Assembly: GCA_023391875.1 (NCBI GenBank)
Contig: JAEWAB010000005.1
Span: forward strand, 1-64,000
DNA length: 64,000 bases
Source: Bacillota bacterium
Lineage (GTDB): Bacteria; Bacillota; Clostridia; Oscillospirales; Ruminococcaceae
Direction: 5' to 3'
Made by a program: the position numbers and the translations under genes. Shown here in pieces: positions 52,731-61,705 of this stretch. Positions within the stretch are counted from its first letter, which is position 1; every line of letters starts with the position of its first letter. The notes under the pieces are model-generated. The model was given only the letters and a program-made list of their open reading frames with translations, did not search any database and was not told the origin of the DNA.

Positions 52731-53573
52731 ATGGAATGGATAGACCGGCTGAATGAGGTAATAGGCTACATCGAAGAAAACCTTGACGGCGAAATCAGCT
52801 ATGACGCCATCGGAAGGATTGTACTGTGCCCGGTTGGCTCGTTCCAAAGAACCTTTTCGCTGATGACGGGTATTACGCTTTCTGAGTATATTCGCAGAAG
52901 GAGGCTTACGATGGCGGCCTATGAACTGCAATCCACCGATTGCAAGGTCATCGACGTGGCGGTGAAATACGGCTATGAGTCGTCGGACGCCTTCTGTGTC
53001 GCGTTTAAAAAGATGCATGGCCTTGCGCCTATGGCAGCCAAGCAGCAAAACATAAAGTTAAAGTCCTACCCTCGCTTATCCTTTACATTGACAATCAGAG
53101 GAGAAGCAGAAATGAATTACCGTATGGTTGAGAAAGAAGCCTTTAAGGCAGCAGGCAGAATCGTCACCTCTTCACTGGATAACAATATCACGCCCGCCTT
53201 TTGGGATGAATGCAAGCAAAACGGCACCGTCGACCGATTGCTGAAGCTCGGTGTGGAGCCCGTTACCCTCGGTATCTGCTTTGGCTACGACGAAAAGGGC
53301 TTTAACAACTACATGGTCGGCACCGAAACCACGCAGAGCATCGTTGAAGGGATGCAGATTGTGAGTATCCCCAAGGCCACATGGCTGGTTTTTGAATCGG
53401 TCGGCCCCATAAGCCCCACGCTCGGCAACACCTGGGGCCGAATTTACGGTGAGTTTTTACCCCAAAGCATCTATAAGCAGTCCAGCCTGCCTACCATGGA
53501 AAAATACTTCGACAGCAACGTAAATGACGAGGATTATTGCGTGGAAATCTGGATTCCGATCGTGAAGGACTAG
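52731..53573 (+). CDS. AraC-family regulator with GyrI-like effector domain
   Basis: 280 residues. Two helix-turn-helix motifs at the N-terminus (YDAIGRIVLCPVGSFQRTFS and VAVKYGYESSDAFCVAFKK) match AraC/XylS. The C-terminal half from about 125 (NYRMVEKEAFKAAGRIV) is a GyrI-like small-molecule domain ending CVEIWIPI. This is the Rob/SoxS-like layout used for drug or stress sensing. The target is unknown; the ABC-F gene lies divergently next to it. Confidence 0.88.
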   Translation: MEWIDRLNEVIGYIEENLDGEISYDAIGRIVLCPVGSFQRTFSLMTGITLSEYIRRRRLTMAAYELQSTDCKVIDVAVKYGYESSDAFCVAFKKMHGLAPMAAKQQNIKLKSYPRLSFTLTIRGEAEMNYRMVEKEAFKAAGRIVTSSLDNNITPAFWDECKQNGTVDRLLKLGVEPVTLGICFGYDEKGFNNYMVGTETTQSIVEGMQIVSIPKATWLVFESVGPISPTLGNTWGRIYGEFLPQSIYKQSSLPTMEKYFDSNVNDEDYCVEIWIPIVKD

Positions 53574-53608
53574 CCGGCAAACCATGCCCAATAAAAATTT
53601 TTCCATAT

Positions 53609-53648
53609 CAACGAAAAAGTCTGCGGTTTTTCCGCAGGCTTTTTCGTT
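53609..53648. terminator. Bidirectional terminator
   Basis: Stem GAAAAAGTCTGCGG/CCGCAGGCTTTTTC with a T-rich loop and flanking A/T runs, between convergent regulator and aldo/keto reductase genes. Confidence 0.9.
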
Positions 53649-53659
53649 TTATATACAGA

Positions 53660-54784
53660 TTATCTCAGGGCCGCTACTGTCTCTTTAAGCTGTGCACGGA
53701 TTTTGATCTTCTGCGGGCACTTCGTTTCGCACACACCGCAGTCGATGCAGGCAGAGGCATCCTTCCCCTTCATCCAATCCACCTTGCCGATCTGCTTAAA
53801 CTCCTTGCGGGCATAGTCAGTCAAGCCGTACACGCGGTGATAGTTCATCAGCTGAAAATTCAGCGGGATATTTACCCCCTGCGGGCAGGGCATGCAGTAG
53901 TTGCAGCCCGTGCAGTAAAGCTCGGCAAGCTTTTTATTCTCAAGCATGGCAAGGTTTATCGACTCGAGCTCCGCTTCACTGAGCCGCGCGGTATTGGACG
54001 CTACACGCGTGTTCTCTTCTACCATCGCCATGCTGCCCATGCCGGAAAGGGCGCAGGTGACATTGGGGTTGGCAATAACAAAGCGCAAGGCCAGCTCCGC
54101 GCTGCTTACAACGCCGCTTGGCATCATCTTTTTAATAACGGGCGAGGGCTCGCCCAGCCTGCCGCCGCCAACAGGACCCATAACCACCACACCCAAGCCC
54201 TTCTCCTGTGCATGGGCTATGGCCGCTTCGTTGCTGCGGTCGAGCATATTATACTGGCATAGCACCGTTTCAAAGCAGCCTGTATCAATGAGGGTAATAA
54301 GGTTTTCGGGCTTATCGTGGAACGAGAAGGAGATATGGCGGATTAAGCCTTCCTCTTTGGCCTTGAGAGCAGCCTCAAGCGGACCGTCCTTTACGTTGAT
54401 GCGGTCGTTGAAGGCATCCAGCGAGATGCCCCACATATGGTAAAAATCAATATAATCGGTATCGAGTTTTTTAAGGGAATTTTCAAGCCTTTCACGGTAA
54501 TGGGCGCCGGAAGCGTCCTCAATCGGGTTTTTGGTAGAAAGATAAACCTTATCCCGCCATCCTTTGAGTGCCTTGCCGACGATGATCTCGCTTTCCTTTT
54601 CGCAGTAGTAGGGCGCGGTATCCACATAGTTTACACCCAGTTCAAAGGCCCGTTGGATGATACGTACACCCTCTTCGTGGTCGAAAACCGTTTTACCGTC
54701 AACCTCTGTCTGCGGCAGCCTCATGGCGCCGAAACCGAGCGCGGAGATTTTAATACCTGTTTTTCCAAAGTCACGATACTGCAT
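53660..54784 (-). CDS. Aldo/keto reductase with C-terminal 4Fe-4S domain
   Basis: 374 residues from ATG 54784 (MQYRDFGKTGIKISALGFG). N-terminal TIM barrel with NYVDTAPYYCEKESE and ISFSFHDKPENL. The C-terminal ferredoxin-like part has YCTGCNYCMPCPQGVNIP (about 290) and CIDCGVCETKCPQ (about 345), two cluster motifs. This iron-sulfur AKR type is common in anaerobes and likely takes electrons from ferredoxin or NADPH. Substrate unknown. Confidence 0.9.
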   Translation of the reverse strand: MQYRDFGKTGIKISALGFGAMRLPQTEVDGKTVFDHEEGVRIIQRAFELGVNYVDTAPYYCEKESEIIVGKALKGWRDKVYLSTKNPIEDASGAHYRERLENSLKKLDTDYIDFYHMWGISLDAFNDRINVKDGPLEAALKAKEEGLIRHISFSFHDKPENLITLIDTGCFETVLCQYNMLDRSNEAAIAHAQEKGLGVVVMGPVGGGRLGEPSPVIKKMMPSGVVSSAELALRFVIANPNVTCALSGMGSMAMVEENTRVASNTARLSEAELESINLAMLENKKLAELYCTGCNYCMPCPQGVNIPLNFQLMNYHRVYGLTDYARKEFKQIGKVDWMKGKDASACIDCGVCETKCPQKIKIRAQLKETVAALR

Positions 54785-55088
54785 GTCAAGCTCCCTTCTG
54801 CCGATAAAATCGGCAAAAAACATAATGAAGGACTTACCAAACTATCCCCCTAATTTTAACATATAAAAGGCAAAAAAGCGACTGTTACTTATATTGCACG
54901 CGCTATCTATCATTAAGGCAATAAAATCCTTGGTAAAATTAAACTATCTGCACAGAAATACTTTAAAAAATATATACTTTGTTACGAATATATATTTTTA
55001 AATTACATATACATTGACAGATGAGGTATGCTGATATATATTATAGATAAGATTTTAACTTACTATTAATTTCGAAGGAGGCAAAACG
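54785..55088. other. AT-rich divergent intergenic region
   Basis: About 300 bases without a gene. The right half is very AT-rich (54955-55010), with alternating TATATA tracts and short dyads upstream of the PadR promoter. These could bind PadR, but I cannot define a clean operator. Confidence 0.4.
55014..55042 (+). promoter_or_regulatory. Promoter of the PadR-DUF1700-DUF4097 operon
   Basis: TTGACA (55014-55019), 17-bp spacer, TATATT (55037-55042), about 47 bases before the first start codon. Likely auto-repressed by PadR. Confidence 0.8.
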
Positions 55089-55424
55089 TTGTCAATCACT
55101 TCAGATTTAATACGAGGTCATACCGAGACCATCATCCTTGCACATCTGCTGAAAGGCGACAGCTACGGCTATCAGATCAACAAGGAGATTATCGAAAAAA
55201 CCAACAATCAGTACGAACTAAAGGAAGCGACGTTATACAGCGCTTTTAGGCGGCTGGAACAGGCGCAGTATATTACCTCCTATTGGGGAAACGAGGAGGT
55301 TGGCGCAAGACGCAGGTATTATTCCATCACCCCGTCCGGCATTGACGCCTACCACAAGAACAAGCAGGACTGGGAACAGGCAAAGGCACTGATCGACAAA
55401 CTATTAACTGACGGGAGGAATTAG
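55089..55424 (+). CDS. PadR-family transcriptional regulator
   Basis: 111 residues starting at TTG 55089 (GAAGGAGG upstream). Winged helix with the PadR features LLKGDSYGYQINKEI, ATLYSAFRRLEQAQYI and RRRYYSITPSG, plus a short C-terminal helix. PadR proteins repress neighbouring membrane-stress or efflux genes until a ligand binds. Operon partner of the next two genes. Confidence 0.93.
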   Translation: MSITSDLIRGHTETIILAHLLKGDSYGYQINKEIIEKTNNQYELKEATLYSAFRRLEQAQYITSYWGNEEVGARRRYYSITPSGIDAYHKNKQDWEQAKALIDKLLTDGRN

Positions 55425-55426
55425 AC

Positions 55427-56089
55427 ATGAATGAGAAACTGAGAACCCATATTAACATGCTTTTTGAGGGCGCCCCGCAGACAAGGCGCGCGCTGGACCT
55501 GAAAGAAGAGCTGTTCGCAAACCTTATTGAGCGTTATAACGATTTGGTGGCAAGCGGCGTCAGCGAAGAGGATGCCTATAAAAATGCTGTGGCCAACATC
55601 GGCGACGTTAGTGAGCTAATTAACAACCTAAAGGAAAACGACATCTTGAATAACTTTAATCATGAGGATGCCCGCAAAAAAACCGCGCTCGTTTTAACCA
55701 TCTCGGTCGGCCTGTATTTTCTCGCTTTCCTCATCCCCATGATCATTACGTTTTTATCGCATTTAAGCCCTGTCGCGGCATTCTTTATGATGATTGGCAT
55801 TGCCGCAATTCCAACCTGCCTGCTGGTTTATCATTACACCTCTCTCCCCCGCTACCACAAATTTGACGACAGCATCGTGGAAGAATTTAAGGAATGGAGC
55901 AGCAACACCGGTAATAAGAAGAGAATACGCGGGGCTATTTCGGGTATCCTGTGGACGCTCACTGTGTTTATCTACCTGATATTCAGTTTTCTGACCCATG
56001 ACTGGTATATAAGCTGGTTAATATTCATTTTGGCGGCCTGCATTGAATGCATTATTACATTAATTTTCCGGCTTAAAGAAACCAAATAA
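55427..56089 (+). CDS. DUF1700/permease-prefix-like membrane protein
   Basis: 220 residues. The N-terminal helical domain (about 1-80: RALDLKEELFANLIERYNDL, GVSEEDAYKNAVANIGD) is the permease-prefix/DUF1700 fold. Four membrane segments follow (about 88-110, 113-133, 164-183, 189-210). It begins two bases after padR. Typical second gene of PadR-DUF1700-DUF4097 operons, thought to respond to envelope stress. Confidence 0.82.
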   Translation: MNEKLRTHINMLFEGAPQTRRALDLKEELFANLIERYNDLVASGVSEEDAYKNAVANIGDVSELINNLKENDILNNFNHEDARKKTALVLTISVGLYFLAFLIPMIITFLSHLSPVAAFFMMIGIAAIPTCLLVYHYTSLPRYHKFDDSIVEEFKEWSSNTGNKKRIRGAISGILWTLTVFIYLIFSFLTHDWYISWLIFILAACIECIITLIFRLKETK

Positions 56090-56111
56090 TAAATAGATTT
56101 AGGAGAAGTGT

Positions 56112-57335
56112 ATGAGACAACTTCGCATAGCACTAATTATCGTTTTCTCTTTTATCGCCTTGGCCATTATCGCTTTAATGGTATGCCTATCACTGGGCCG
56201 CTTCGGTTTTAATTGGGGGTTCAGTTGGGATTTTAGCCATGCCACCAATTACAAGCTTGTTAACGACCGCAGTTATGACGCTAACCAAATAGACGACATC
56301 AACATTACATTCACCTATGACGAGATTGTGATTTTAAAGAATTCCTCCAATAAGATCAGGGTAGCGGAATATATGTCAAGAACCCCCGCGGAGGATGAAT
56401 TGGCGCAGATTTCAACCGATAACGCGTCGTTTACCGTCCGCGCCGGTAGAAGAGAGCTATTTGGATGGTTTAAGAATTACTATTCCAGGGTTGAGGTTTA
56501 CCTGCCTGAAAGTTATGAAGGCTCCTTGGATATAGAAACGACAAGCGGCAGCGTTGAAGTAAAAGAGAATGTAACATTGACGGACGTCGATGTCTCCTCC
56601 AGCTCGGGGAGCATTCGTTTTAACGAAATCCTCGCCAAGAATATCAACCTGAATTCAACAAGTGGCAGCACCCGCGGCAGCTTACTGGATGCTGAGGGGG
56701 ACATTACCATCCAATCATCTTCCGGTAGCATCGGGGTGGATAGAATAACGAGCAGCAGCGCGGATCTGGATTCGACCAGTGGCAGTATTCGCGGCAGCGA
56801 AATAATCTGCACGGGTAAGGTTGCGATGGAATCTTCGTCGGGCAGCATTAACTATGATAACATTTCCGGCAGCGCAATTGAGCTAAAAAGCACCAGCGGC
56901 AGCATCCGTGGTAAGGAGCTGCTAGGCAAAGACGGTATCTCGGTGCGATGCTCCTCGGGCGGAATAACCTTTGATAAGATAGACGGCCGCCATACCCTCG
57001 AAACTACCAGCGGACCTATACGTATTGATACCGCAACCGTGGGCGGTGAATACGACTCCTCCTCGGGCAGTATCCGAACCGGCTTTTCGTCGGTAGAAAG
57101 CGATATTACGATTAAGGCGACCAGCGGCAGCGTGTCCCTTGCATTGCCGGTAGAACAGGCATTTAACTTTAGTGCAGAGTCCAATTCCGGCTCGGTAAAC
57201 GCCGATTTTAACCGGGAGGTTCAATGGAACGAGAAATCGGATGACGGCGTTGCAGGCAGCGTAGGCAGTGACCCGAAGTGCAATATAAACGTTAAAACCT
57301 CTTCGGGTGGCATTCGTATCAGTGAGTACCAGTAA
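56112..57335 (+). CDS. DUF4097 beta-repeat surface protein
   Basis: 407 residues. N-terminal membrane anchor (about 7-27), then a long right-handed beta structure built of turns about 18-20 residues apart carrying SSSGSI or TSGSIRG, from about residue 140 to 360. This is the DUF4097 repeat family, often a putative adhesin. About ten turns alternate between two spellings, suggesting internal duplication. AGGAGAAG precedes ATG 56112. Confidence 0.88.
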   Translation: MRQLRIALIIVFSFIALAIIALMVCLSLGRFGFNWGFSWDFSHATNYKLVNDRSYDANQIDDINITFTYDEIVILKNSSNKIRVAEYMSRTPAEDELAQISTDNASFTVRAGRRELFGWFKNYYSRVEVYLPESYEGSLDIETTSGSVEVKENVTLTDVDVSSSSGSIRFNEILAKNINLNSTSGSTRGSLLDAEGDITIQSSSGSIGVDRITSSSADLDSTSGSIRGSEIICTGKVAMESSSGSINYDNISGSAIELKSTSGSIRGKELLGKDGISVRCSSGGITFDKIDGRHTLETTSGPIRIDTATVGGEYDSSSGSIRTGFSSVESDITIKATSGSVSLALPVEQAFNFSAESNSGSVNADFNREVQWNEKSDDGVAGSVGSDPKCNINVKTSSGGIRISEYQ

Positions 57336-57343
57336 AAGTTTAA

Positions 57344-57374
57344 GGAGAGACCAGCAATCGGTCTCTCCTTTTTT
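57344..57374 (+). terminator. Terminator of the DUF4097 operon
   Basis: Stem GGAGAGACC/GGTCTCTCC followed by six T, eight bases after the stop codon. Confidence 0.92.
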
Positions 57375-57385
57375 AACTCTCAATA

Positions 57386-57415
57386 TTGACATAAATTGTA
57401 TCACGCGCCTATAAT
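57386..57415 (+). promoter_or_regulatory. Promoter of the gene at 57473
   Basis: TTGACA (57386-57391), 18-bp spacer, TATAAT (57410-57415), 57 bases before the ATG. Confidence 0.8.
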
Positions 57416-57472
57416 ATATTTATGTTTTCTATATTTGGCTAAAATATAATGACATAAATAGGAGAATCGAAA

Positions 57473-58156
57473 ATGGCCGAAACAAAAAATACGTTTAAAG
57501 AATTGACTTTAAAGCAAAAAATTCAATATCTTTGGGATTATTACCGTACACCGGCCATTGTGACTATACTGCTGATTATTGTGGCCGTTACACTGATAAA
57601 AACCGTCTCTTTTAACCATGTAAAATACGACGCCTATTGCCTGATATTAAACGACTCGAATAACGAGGACATCGTCAGCCGCATTCAGGAAGGCTTCCCC
57701 GCTTTTCTGGATAATGACGCATATAAGATCAGCATCGACAACGGCTATGTGTTTTCATATCTGGAGGAATACGGGTTGAGTTGGCCGGACCAAAGCGCAG
57801 TAACCAAGATCACGTCCCTCGTTGGTACCAATAAAGCGGATATGGCTATCGCGGACTATGAAACCATGCTGTGGGCGGTTCATACCCAATACATATACTC
57901 GCTCGATGATATCCTGCCAAAAGACCTGCTGGAGAAACTGAAGCCTTACTGGGTGTATGCGTATTTTAAAGGCGAAATAACGTGCGACGGCAAGATATAC
58001 GGGCTCAATATCGCCGACACCGAAGTATACAAAGGGCACTCCGACAATTATGAAAACGCAGTAGTCTTCATTCCCAACCTGGAGGTTGAGCCGAACGAGA
58101 AGGTTTCACATGAGACTGCCATCCAATTTATAAAATATCTTTATAACATTAAATAG
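57473..58156 (+). CDS. Membrane-anchored extracytoplasmic protein, unknown
   Basis: 227 residues. A short cytoplasmic N-terminus (ELTLKQKIQYLWDYYRTP) and one membrane helix (about 30-50) lead to an outer domain of about 175 residues with no motif I recognise. Similar KIQYLWDYYK-type proteins occur in clostridia. The fold may be a solute-binding-like domain (MAIADYETMLWAV). Monocistronic. Function unknown. Confidence 0.75.
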   Translation: MAETKNTFKELTLKQKIQYLWDYYRTPAIVTILLIIVAVTLIKTVSFNHVKYDAYCLILNDSNNEDIVSRIQEGFPAFLDNDAYKISIDNGYVFSYLEEYGLSWPDQSAVTKITSLVGTNKADMAIADYETMLWAVHTQYIYSLDDILPKDLLEKLKPYWVYAYFKGEITCDGKIYGLNIADTEVYKGHSDNYENAVVFIPNLEVEPNEKVSHETAIQFIKYLYNIK

Positions 58157-58246
58157 AGTATCTATATAATCTAATGGATAGGCCGCCCCATCATAAAGCA
58201 TTAACGTTATGTCAGCTGAAACGGTAGTACCGGCGTGCAGGACGTA

Positions 58247-59137
58247 TCATCTCTTCCAGATTACGGAGGGGTCGATATGCCTGATATCCGGTGAACCTGT
58301 GCGTGCCATTGTACCGGAGAGTTCTTCCGTCAGCTCTTCAATTTTCTTCTGCACGCCGCTCGCACCTTCATCGGTGAGCGGGTTCATGAGTGCGCGCCCT
58401 ACGGAAACCGCGGTTGCACCGAGCGCCAACGCCTTAAATACGTCGATGCCGCTTAAAACGCCGCAGTCTACAAAAATCGGTATGCTGTGATCGATCATCT
58501 TAACAATCTTAGGCAGTATCATGAGCGGGGGCACCGCGAATCTTTGTATCCCGTGATGATGAGAAACCACTATGCCCTTGGCCCCAACCTCCATACATTT
58601 ATAGGCGTCCTGCTCGCTGAGTACCCCTTTGATGATAAAAGGCAGGTTCGTCGCCGCGACAAAGCTTTTGATTTCATCCAGCGTTTTGCAGGACATAGGA
58701 AGGCCTAAGACATTGTCGTACTGGCCCTTATTGTTAAACGAATGGTCTATATCCATGCCTACGGCCAAAACCCCACATTTTTCCGCATGTTCAATCTTCT
58801 TAAAAATAACGCTGTTGTCCGAGTGTGGCTTGATAATTTTAATGGTTTTGGCGCCTGTTGCCGTGATGGCCTCAAGCTCCGCCTCTTCCCCCATACCTGT
58901 CCACATAACCGCGCCTACAGCCTTTACGCCCTTTGCCATTTCCACCGCTCCGTCCGGGCGGCAGTTATCCAGATGGGAGAGGGCCGCCGTCATAATGGGG
59001 GTGGAGAAATGCTCGCCGTAAAGCTCAAGCTGCGTAGAGGGAATTACCGAATCAATCTGCCGCGTTTCAATTAACAGGGAATCAAAGTATTCACGGGTGA
59101 TTTCGTTGGAATCACCCGGTTTATTGTTTTGTGCCAT
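58247..59137 (-). CDS. FMN-dependent alpha-hydroxy-acid dehydrogenase-like protein
   Basis: 296-residue TIM barrel of the FMN_dh family: PIMTAALSHLDN, IKGVLSEQDAYKCMEVGAKGI, PIFVDCGVLSGIDVFKALALGA and VGRALM (phosphate loop). Typical members have SNHGGRQ with catalytic His and a substrate-carboxylate Arg; here the loop reads VSHHHGIQR, so His is kept but the Arg position is Ile. It is also shorter at the N-terminus than the usual 340-370. It may therefore act on a different substrate or use FMN differently. Confidence 0.8.
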   Translation of the reverse strand: MAQNNKPGDSNEITREYFDSLLIETRQIDSVIPSTQLELYGEHFSTPIMTAALSHLDNCRPDGAVEMAKGVKAVGAVMWTGMGEEAELEAITATGAKTIKIIKPHSDNSVIFKKIEHAEKCGVLAVGMDIDHSFNNKGQYDNVLGLPMSCKTLDEIKSFVAATNLPFIIKGVLSEQDAYKCMEVGAKGIVVSHHHGIQRFAVPPLMILPKIVKMIDHSIPIFVDCGVLSGIDVFKALALGATAVSVGRALMNPLTDEGASGVQKKIEELTEELSGTMARTGSPDIRHIDPSVIWKR

Positions 59138-59333
59138 TTTATTCTTGAACCTCTCATTTATTTTGTTGTTGTATACCTAATTCTATGGATGTTGTCTGTT
59201 GCGGACAGTTTTAGGAGTGCCGTTTAAAGTTAGATACTCTTAGGATGCGTGTCAAAGAGATACAGCAGATAGAGGATAGCCAGCTTAACGGGGACTCTGA
59301 CTGGCTATTCTTAATGTTCTATAAATAAGCTTT

Positions 59334-60275
59334 TTACCACACCAATTTTTTAGGTGCAACTTCCTGCTCGTAAAAGGTTTCCAGCCACTGCACGGTTTTT
59401 GCATCCATGGGGTACTTCAAGGCCTCAACGTTTGCAGTCAACTGGCTTATGTTTGAAGCACCCGGGATCACCGTAGAAACCTCGTCATAGCTAAGACAAT
59501 ATTGCAGGGCAAATTGCGCCAACGATTGCCCTTGTGCAGGCAGGCTGCGTAACCGGTCTGCCAAATCGGCCCGGGTGATGATATCCTCTTTTGTCCACCG
59601 TGCACGAACGCCCGTGAAGGTAGAATCCTGATGATACTTACCCGATAACCAGCCGGAATCAAGGGGAATCTTTGCGATAATCTTAACCCCCTTCTTCTTC
59701 GCCAGAGCAAAGGCAAAACGCACATCCTGATGCAGGATGTTGAAAAAGGCTTCGATAACTTGGCCCTTGGTGTGGTTTAAGAAGGTTTCCATATCCGTTT
59801 TCGTATCAAGGGACGCCCCGTAGGCTAAAATTTTGCCTTCCCTTTTCAACTGCTCTAACACTTCATAATGCGCGTTTCCGTCCGACTTTAACAAATCCGC
59901 GGGCGGGTTATGCAACAGCACGGAATCGAGATAGTCTGTCTGAAGCCGCCTTAAGCTGCCTTCAATGGATTCTCTTAAAACCTTATCACTAAAATCGGTA
60001 TGCCCATCGCTGCGGTGACCGAACTTCGTATTGATGACAAGCGTTTCTCTTTTCGCCGCCTTCAAGGCTTTACCGAGCAGCTCCTCGCTGCTTCCAAGGC
60101 CATAATTGGGCGATGTATCAAAGAAATTGACCCCTTCGTCAATGGCCTTGTGAACAAGACCGATCGCCTCTTTTTCCGTCATGCCGCTCCAATCGATATC
60201 GTTGCCAAGCTGCCAAGCGCCAAAGCCAATCAATGATACTTTGGGGCTGCCATCTACATACGGTCTATATTCCAT
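59334..60275 (-). CDS. Aldo/keto reductase
   Basis: 313-residue TIM barrel. LIGFGAWQLGNDIDW, NFFDTSPNYGLGSSEELLGKAL (catalytic Asp/Tyr), VINTKFGH (Lys) and VLLHNPPADLL (His), with STVIPGASNISQL near the end for NADPH. No iron-sulfur domain, unlike the AKR at 53660. Resembles the YhdN/L-fucose dehydrogenase-like group; substrate unknown. Confidence 0.88.
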   Translation of the reverse strand: MEYRPYVDGSPKVSLIGFGAWQLGNDIDWSGMTEKEAIGLVHKAIDEGVNFFDTSPNYGLGSSEELLGKALKAAKRETLVINTKFGHRSDGHTDFSDKVLRESIEGSLRRLQTDYLDSVLLHNPPADLLKSDGNAHYEVLEQLKREGKILAYGASLDTKTDMETFLNHTKGQVIEAFFNILHQDVRFAFALAKKKGVKIIAKIPLDSGWLSGKYHQDSTFTGVRARWTKEDIITRADLADRLRSLPAQGQSLAQFALQYCLSYDEVSTVIPGASNISQLTANVEALKYPMDAKTVQWLETFYEQEVAPKKLVW

Positions 60276-60833
60276 CTAAAAACCTTCTTTCGTTTTGATT
60301 TCCATTTTTAATTCGGATTCTATTTAATATTAAAAGATATAAAACGGTTATGCAAGTAGTATTACTTTAAATCGTTCACTGCCTGATTAAAATCTGCAAT
60401 CGCGTTAAACTTCATCTTATCCCACCGTTCTTTCCTACTGAGTTCATACCTGCAGTATACTGCTTTTTCAAGATTGCCGCCACATTATACGCTAAATATT
60501 CTGCCAAAACTTTACATTTTCTTGGCATTAAAAGGCTAAAATTATACCCTTGGTGAAAGTTAAATTGCTTGTTTTCTTTAATATGGTCATCTTTCGACGG
60601 GGACACGGTATATATTACCGTCGGGCCGATTGCTCCCACACCGTTTTTACTTCCGGGGTTATGTCCTGCTTCATGGTTCAGCTCCTTTCTGGCAACAAAA
60701 AAGGCACCGCCTTTTTTATAAGGCAGCGCTTTTTGCTATTTATTTGTTATTAGATGCCTCTTTCCAGACTGTGAAATGTATAAGCCTGAAGCTGCTTTTG
60801 GAGTGACAAGGCTGTTGTACGGAAAGCCACTGA
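60276..60833. other. Gene-poor stretch with gene debris
   Basis: No intact gene. It contains the degenerate coding remnant annotated at 60359-60676 and a short AAAAAAGGC-ACC-GCCTTTTTT hairpin (60697-60718), which could terminate transcription in either direction. Confidence 0.5.
60359..60676 (-). pseudogene. Degenerate small gene, unknown
   Basis: A start with ribosome site (AAAGGAGCTGAACC-ATG at 60675) reads MKQDITPEVKTVWEQSARR and stops. A second minus-strand frame, open from about 60485 and ending with TAA at about 60359, reads a protein-like C-terminus (CRYELSRKERWDKMKFNAI, then ADFNQAVNDLK). A third frame covers the middle. The pieces look like one gene broken by frameshifts, or two fused scraps. 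No family recognised. Confidence 0.4.
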
Positions 60834-61379
60834 CTACCTTGATATTGCTGACAGATCATCCAAGGACAATGTACCGGCCACTTCATAACCATTTCCCCTG
60901 CCCAATGGCCTAATAACGACTGTACCCATATCGGGTATTGGGCCTAAACCAACTCCGTCAGGGAAACTGTGTGCAATAATAACCTGATTGGTTCCCTGAG
61001 CAGGTACAATTTCAAGCTTTGACCGCAGAGTCGCCAGAATTCTTTCTTGTTCTGACTGGGTGATGTTTCTGCTTAAATTATAAATATTAACCCAAAATGG
61101 GTCACTTTGAACATCCATCCAGCCAAAAGCCAATTGCGCCGTTTCTATGGCTCGGCAAAACGGGCTGGCTATTACCGGATAACCGACCGGAATCCGTAAT
61201 GTACGAACAAGCTCGCCATAGTATATTGCCTGTCTTCTGCCAAGCTCAGAAAGGTTTCTTTGAGTATAACAATACCGAAAATCCAAGTCCGGACGGTCTT
61301 CTCCGACAGTGGCCTCTCCATGCCTGACATACAATATATATCCACCAGCTCGTAATAAATCAAGTAAAGAACCGTTCAA
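60834..61379 (-). CDS. Histidine phosphatase family protein
   Basis: 181 residues from TTG 61379, chosen because GGAGGTG lies eight bases upstream; ATG codons further up lack such a site. YILYVRHGEATVGEDRP holds the RHG phospho-His motif. SPFCRAIETAQLAF and VIIAHSFPDG supply the second Arg and His. A phosphoglycerate-mutase-like phosphatase of the short Bacillus/clostridial type. Substrate unknown. Confidence 0.82.
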   Translation of the reverse strand: MNGSLLDLLRAGGYILYVRHGEATVGEDRPDLDFRYCYTQRNLSELGRRQAIYYGELVRTLRIPVGYPVIASPFCRAIETAQLAFGWMDVQSDPFWVNIYNLSRNITQSEQERILATLRSKLEIVPAQGTNQVIIAHSFPDGVGLGPIPDMGTVVIRPLGRGNGYEVAGTLSLDDLSAISR

Positions 61380-61705
61380 GCGTTCCCACCTCCGCATTTG
61401 CATAGAAACTACTAACAATGTATCGTTTCTGCCTTGCTTTGGTGCTATTAAATTAGGGGGAACCCTTTATTTTTATTATATATATCTCAATCTGATAGCG
61501 TTGAAAAAATCGCAGCAATCAGTATCTATGTGATTGGATTGAAATTACGATTATCGGGGATTACCCTGAAGGCCTTTTTATATGCCATAATGCAGTAATT
61601 AACTATTTGATTTCCTTAATAAGGAATGTATAATTAAATAAATACTGATCGCATAATCACATATTTTAGATTTTCATATTGACAGCGGGTTAATGGAGGG
61701 TAAGT
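61380..61705. other. Intergenic region with promoter for the 61706 gene
   Basis: AT-rich, divergent. The plus-strand pair TTGATT (61607-61612), 16-bp spacer and TATAAT (61629-61634) can drive the downstream gene. A dyad TTCCTTAATAAGGAA (61612-61626) fills the spacer and could be an operator. Nothing else seen. Confidence 0.5.

Noticed and set aside
53537..54262. 241-codon plus-strand open frame opposite the aldo/keto reductase
   Set aside because: Crosses the regulator stop and a terminator hairpin, no ribosome site, and no recognisable domain.
56112..57335. CRISPR-like repeat array
   Set aside because: The regular repeats are in-frame codons for SGSI turns of a DUF4097 protein, with variable spacing and no spacers.
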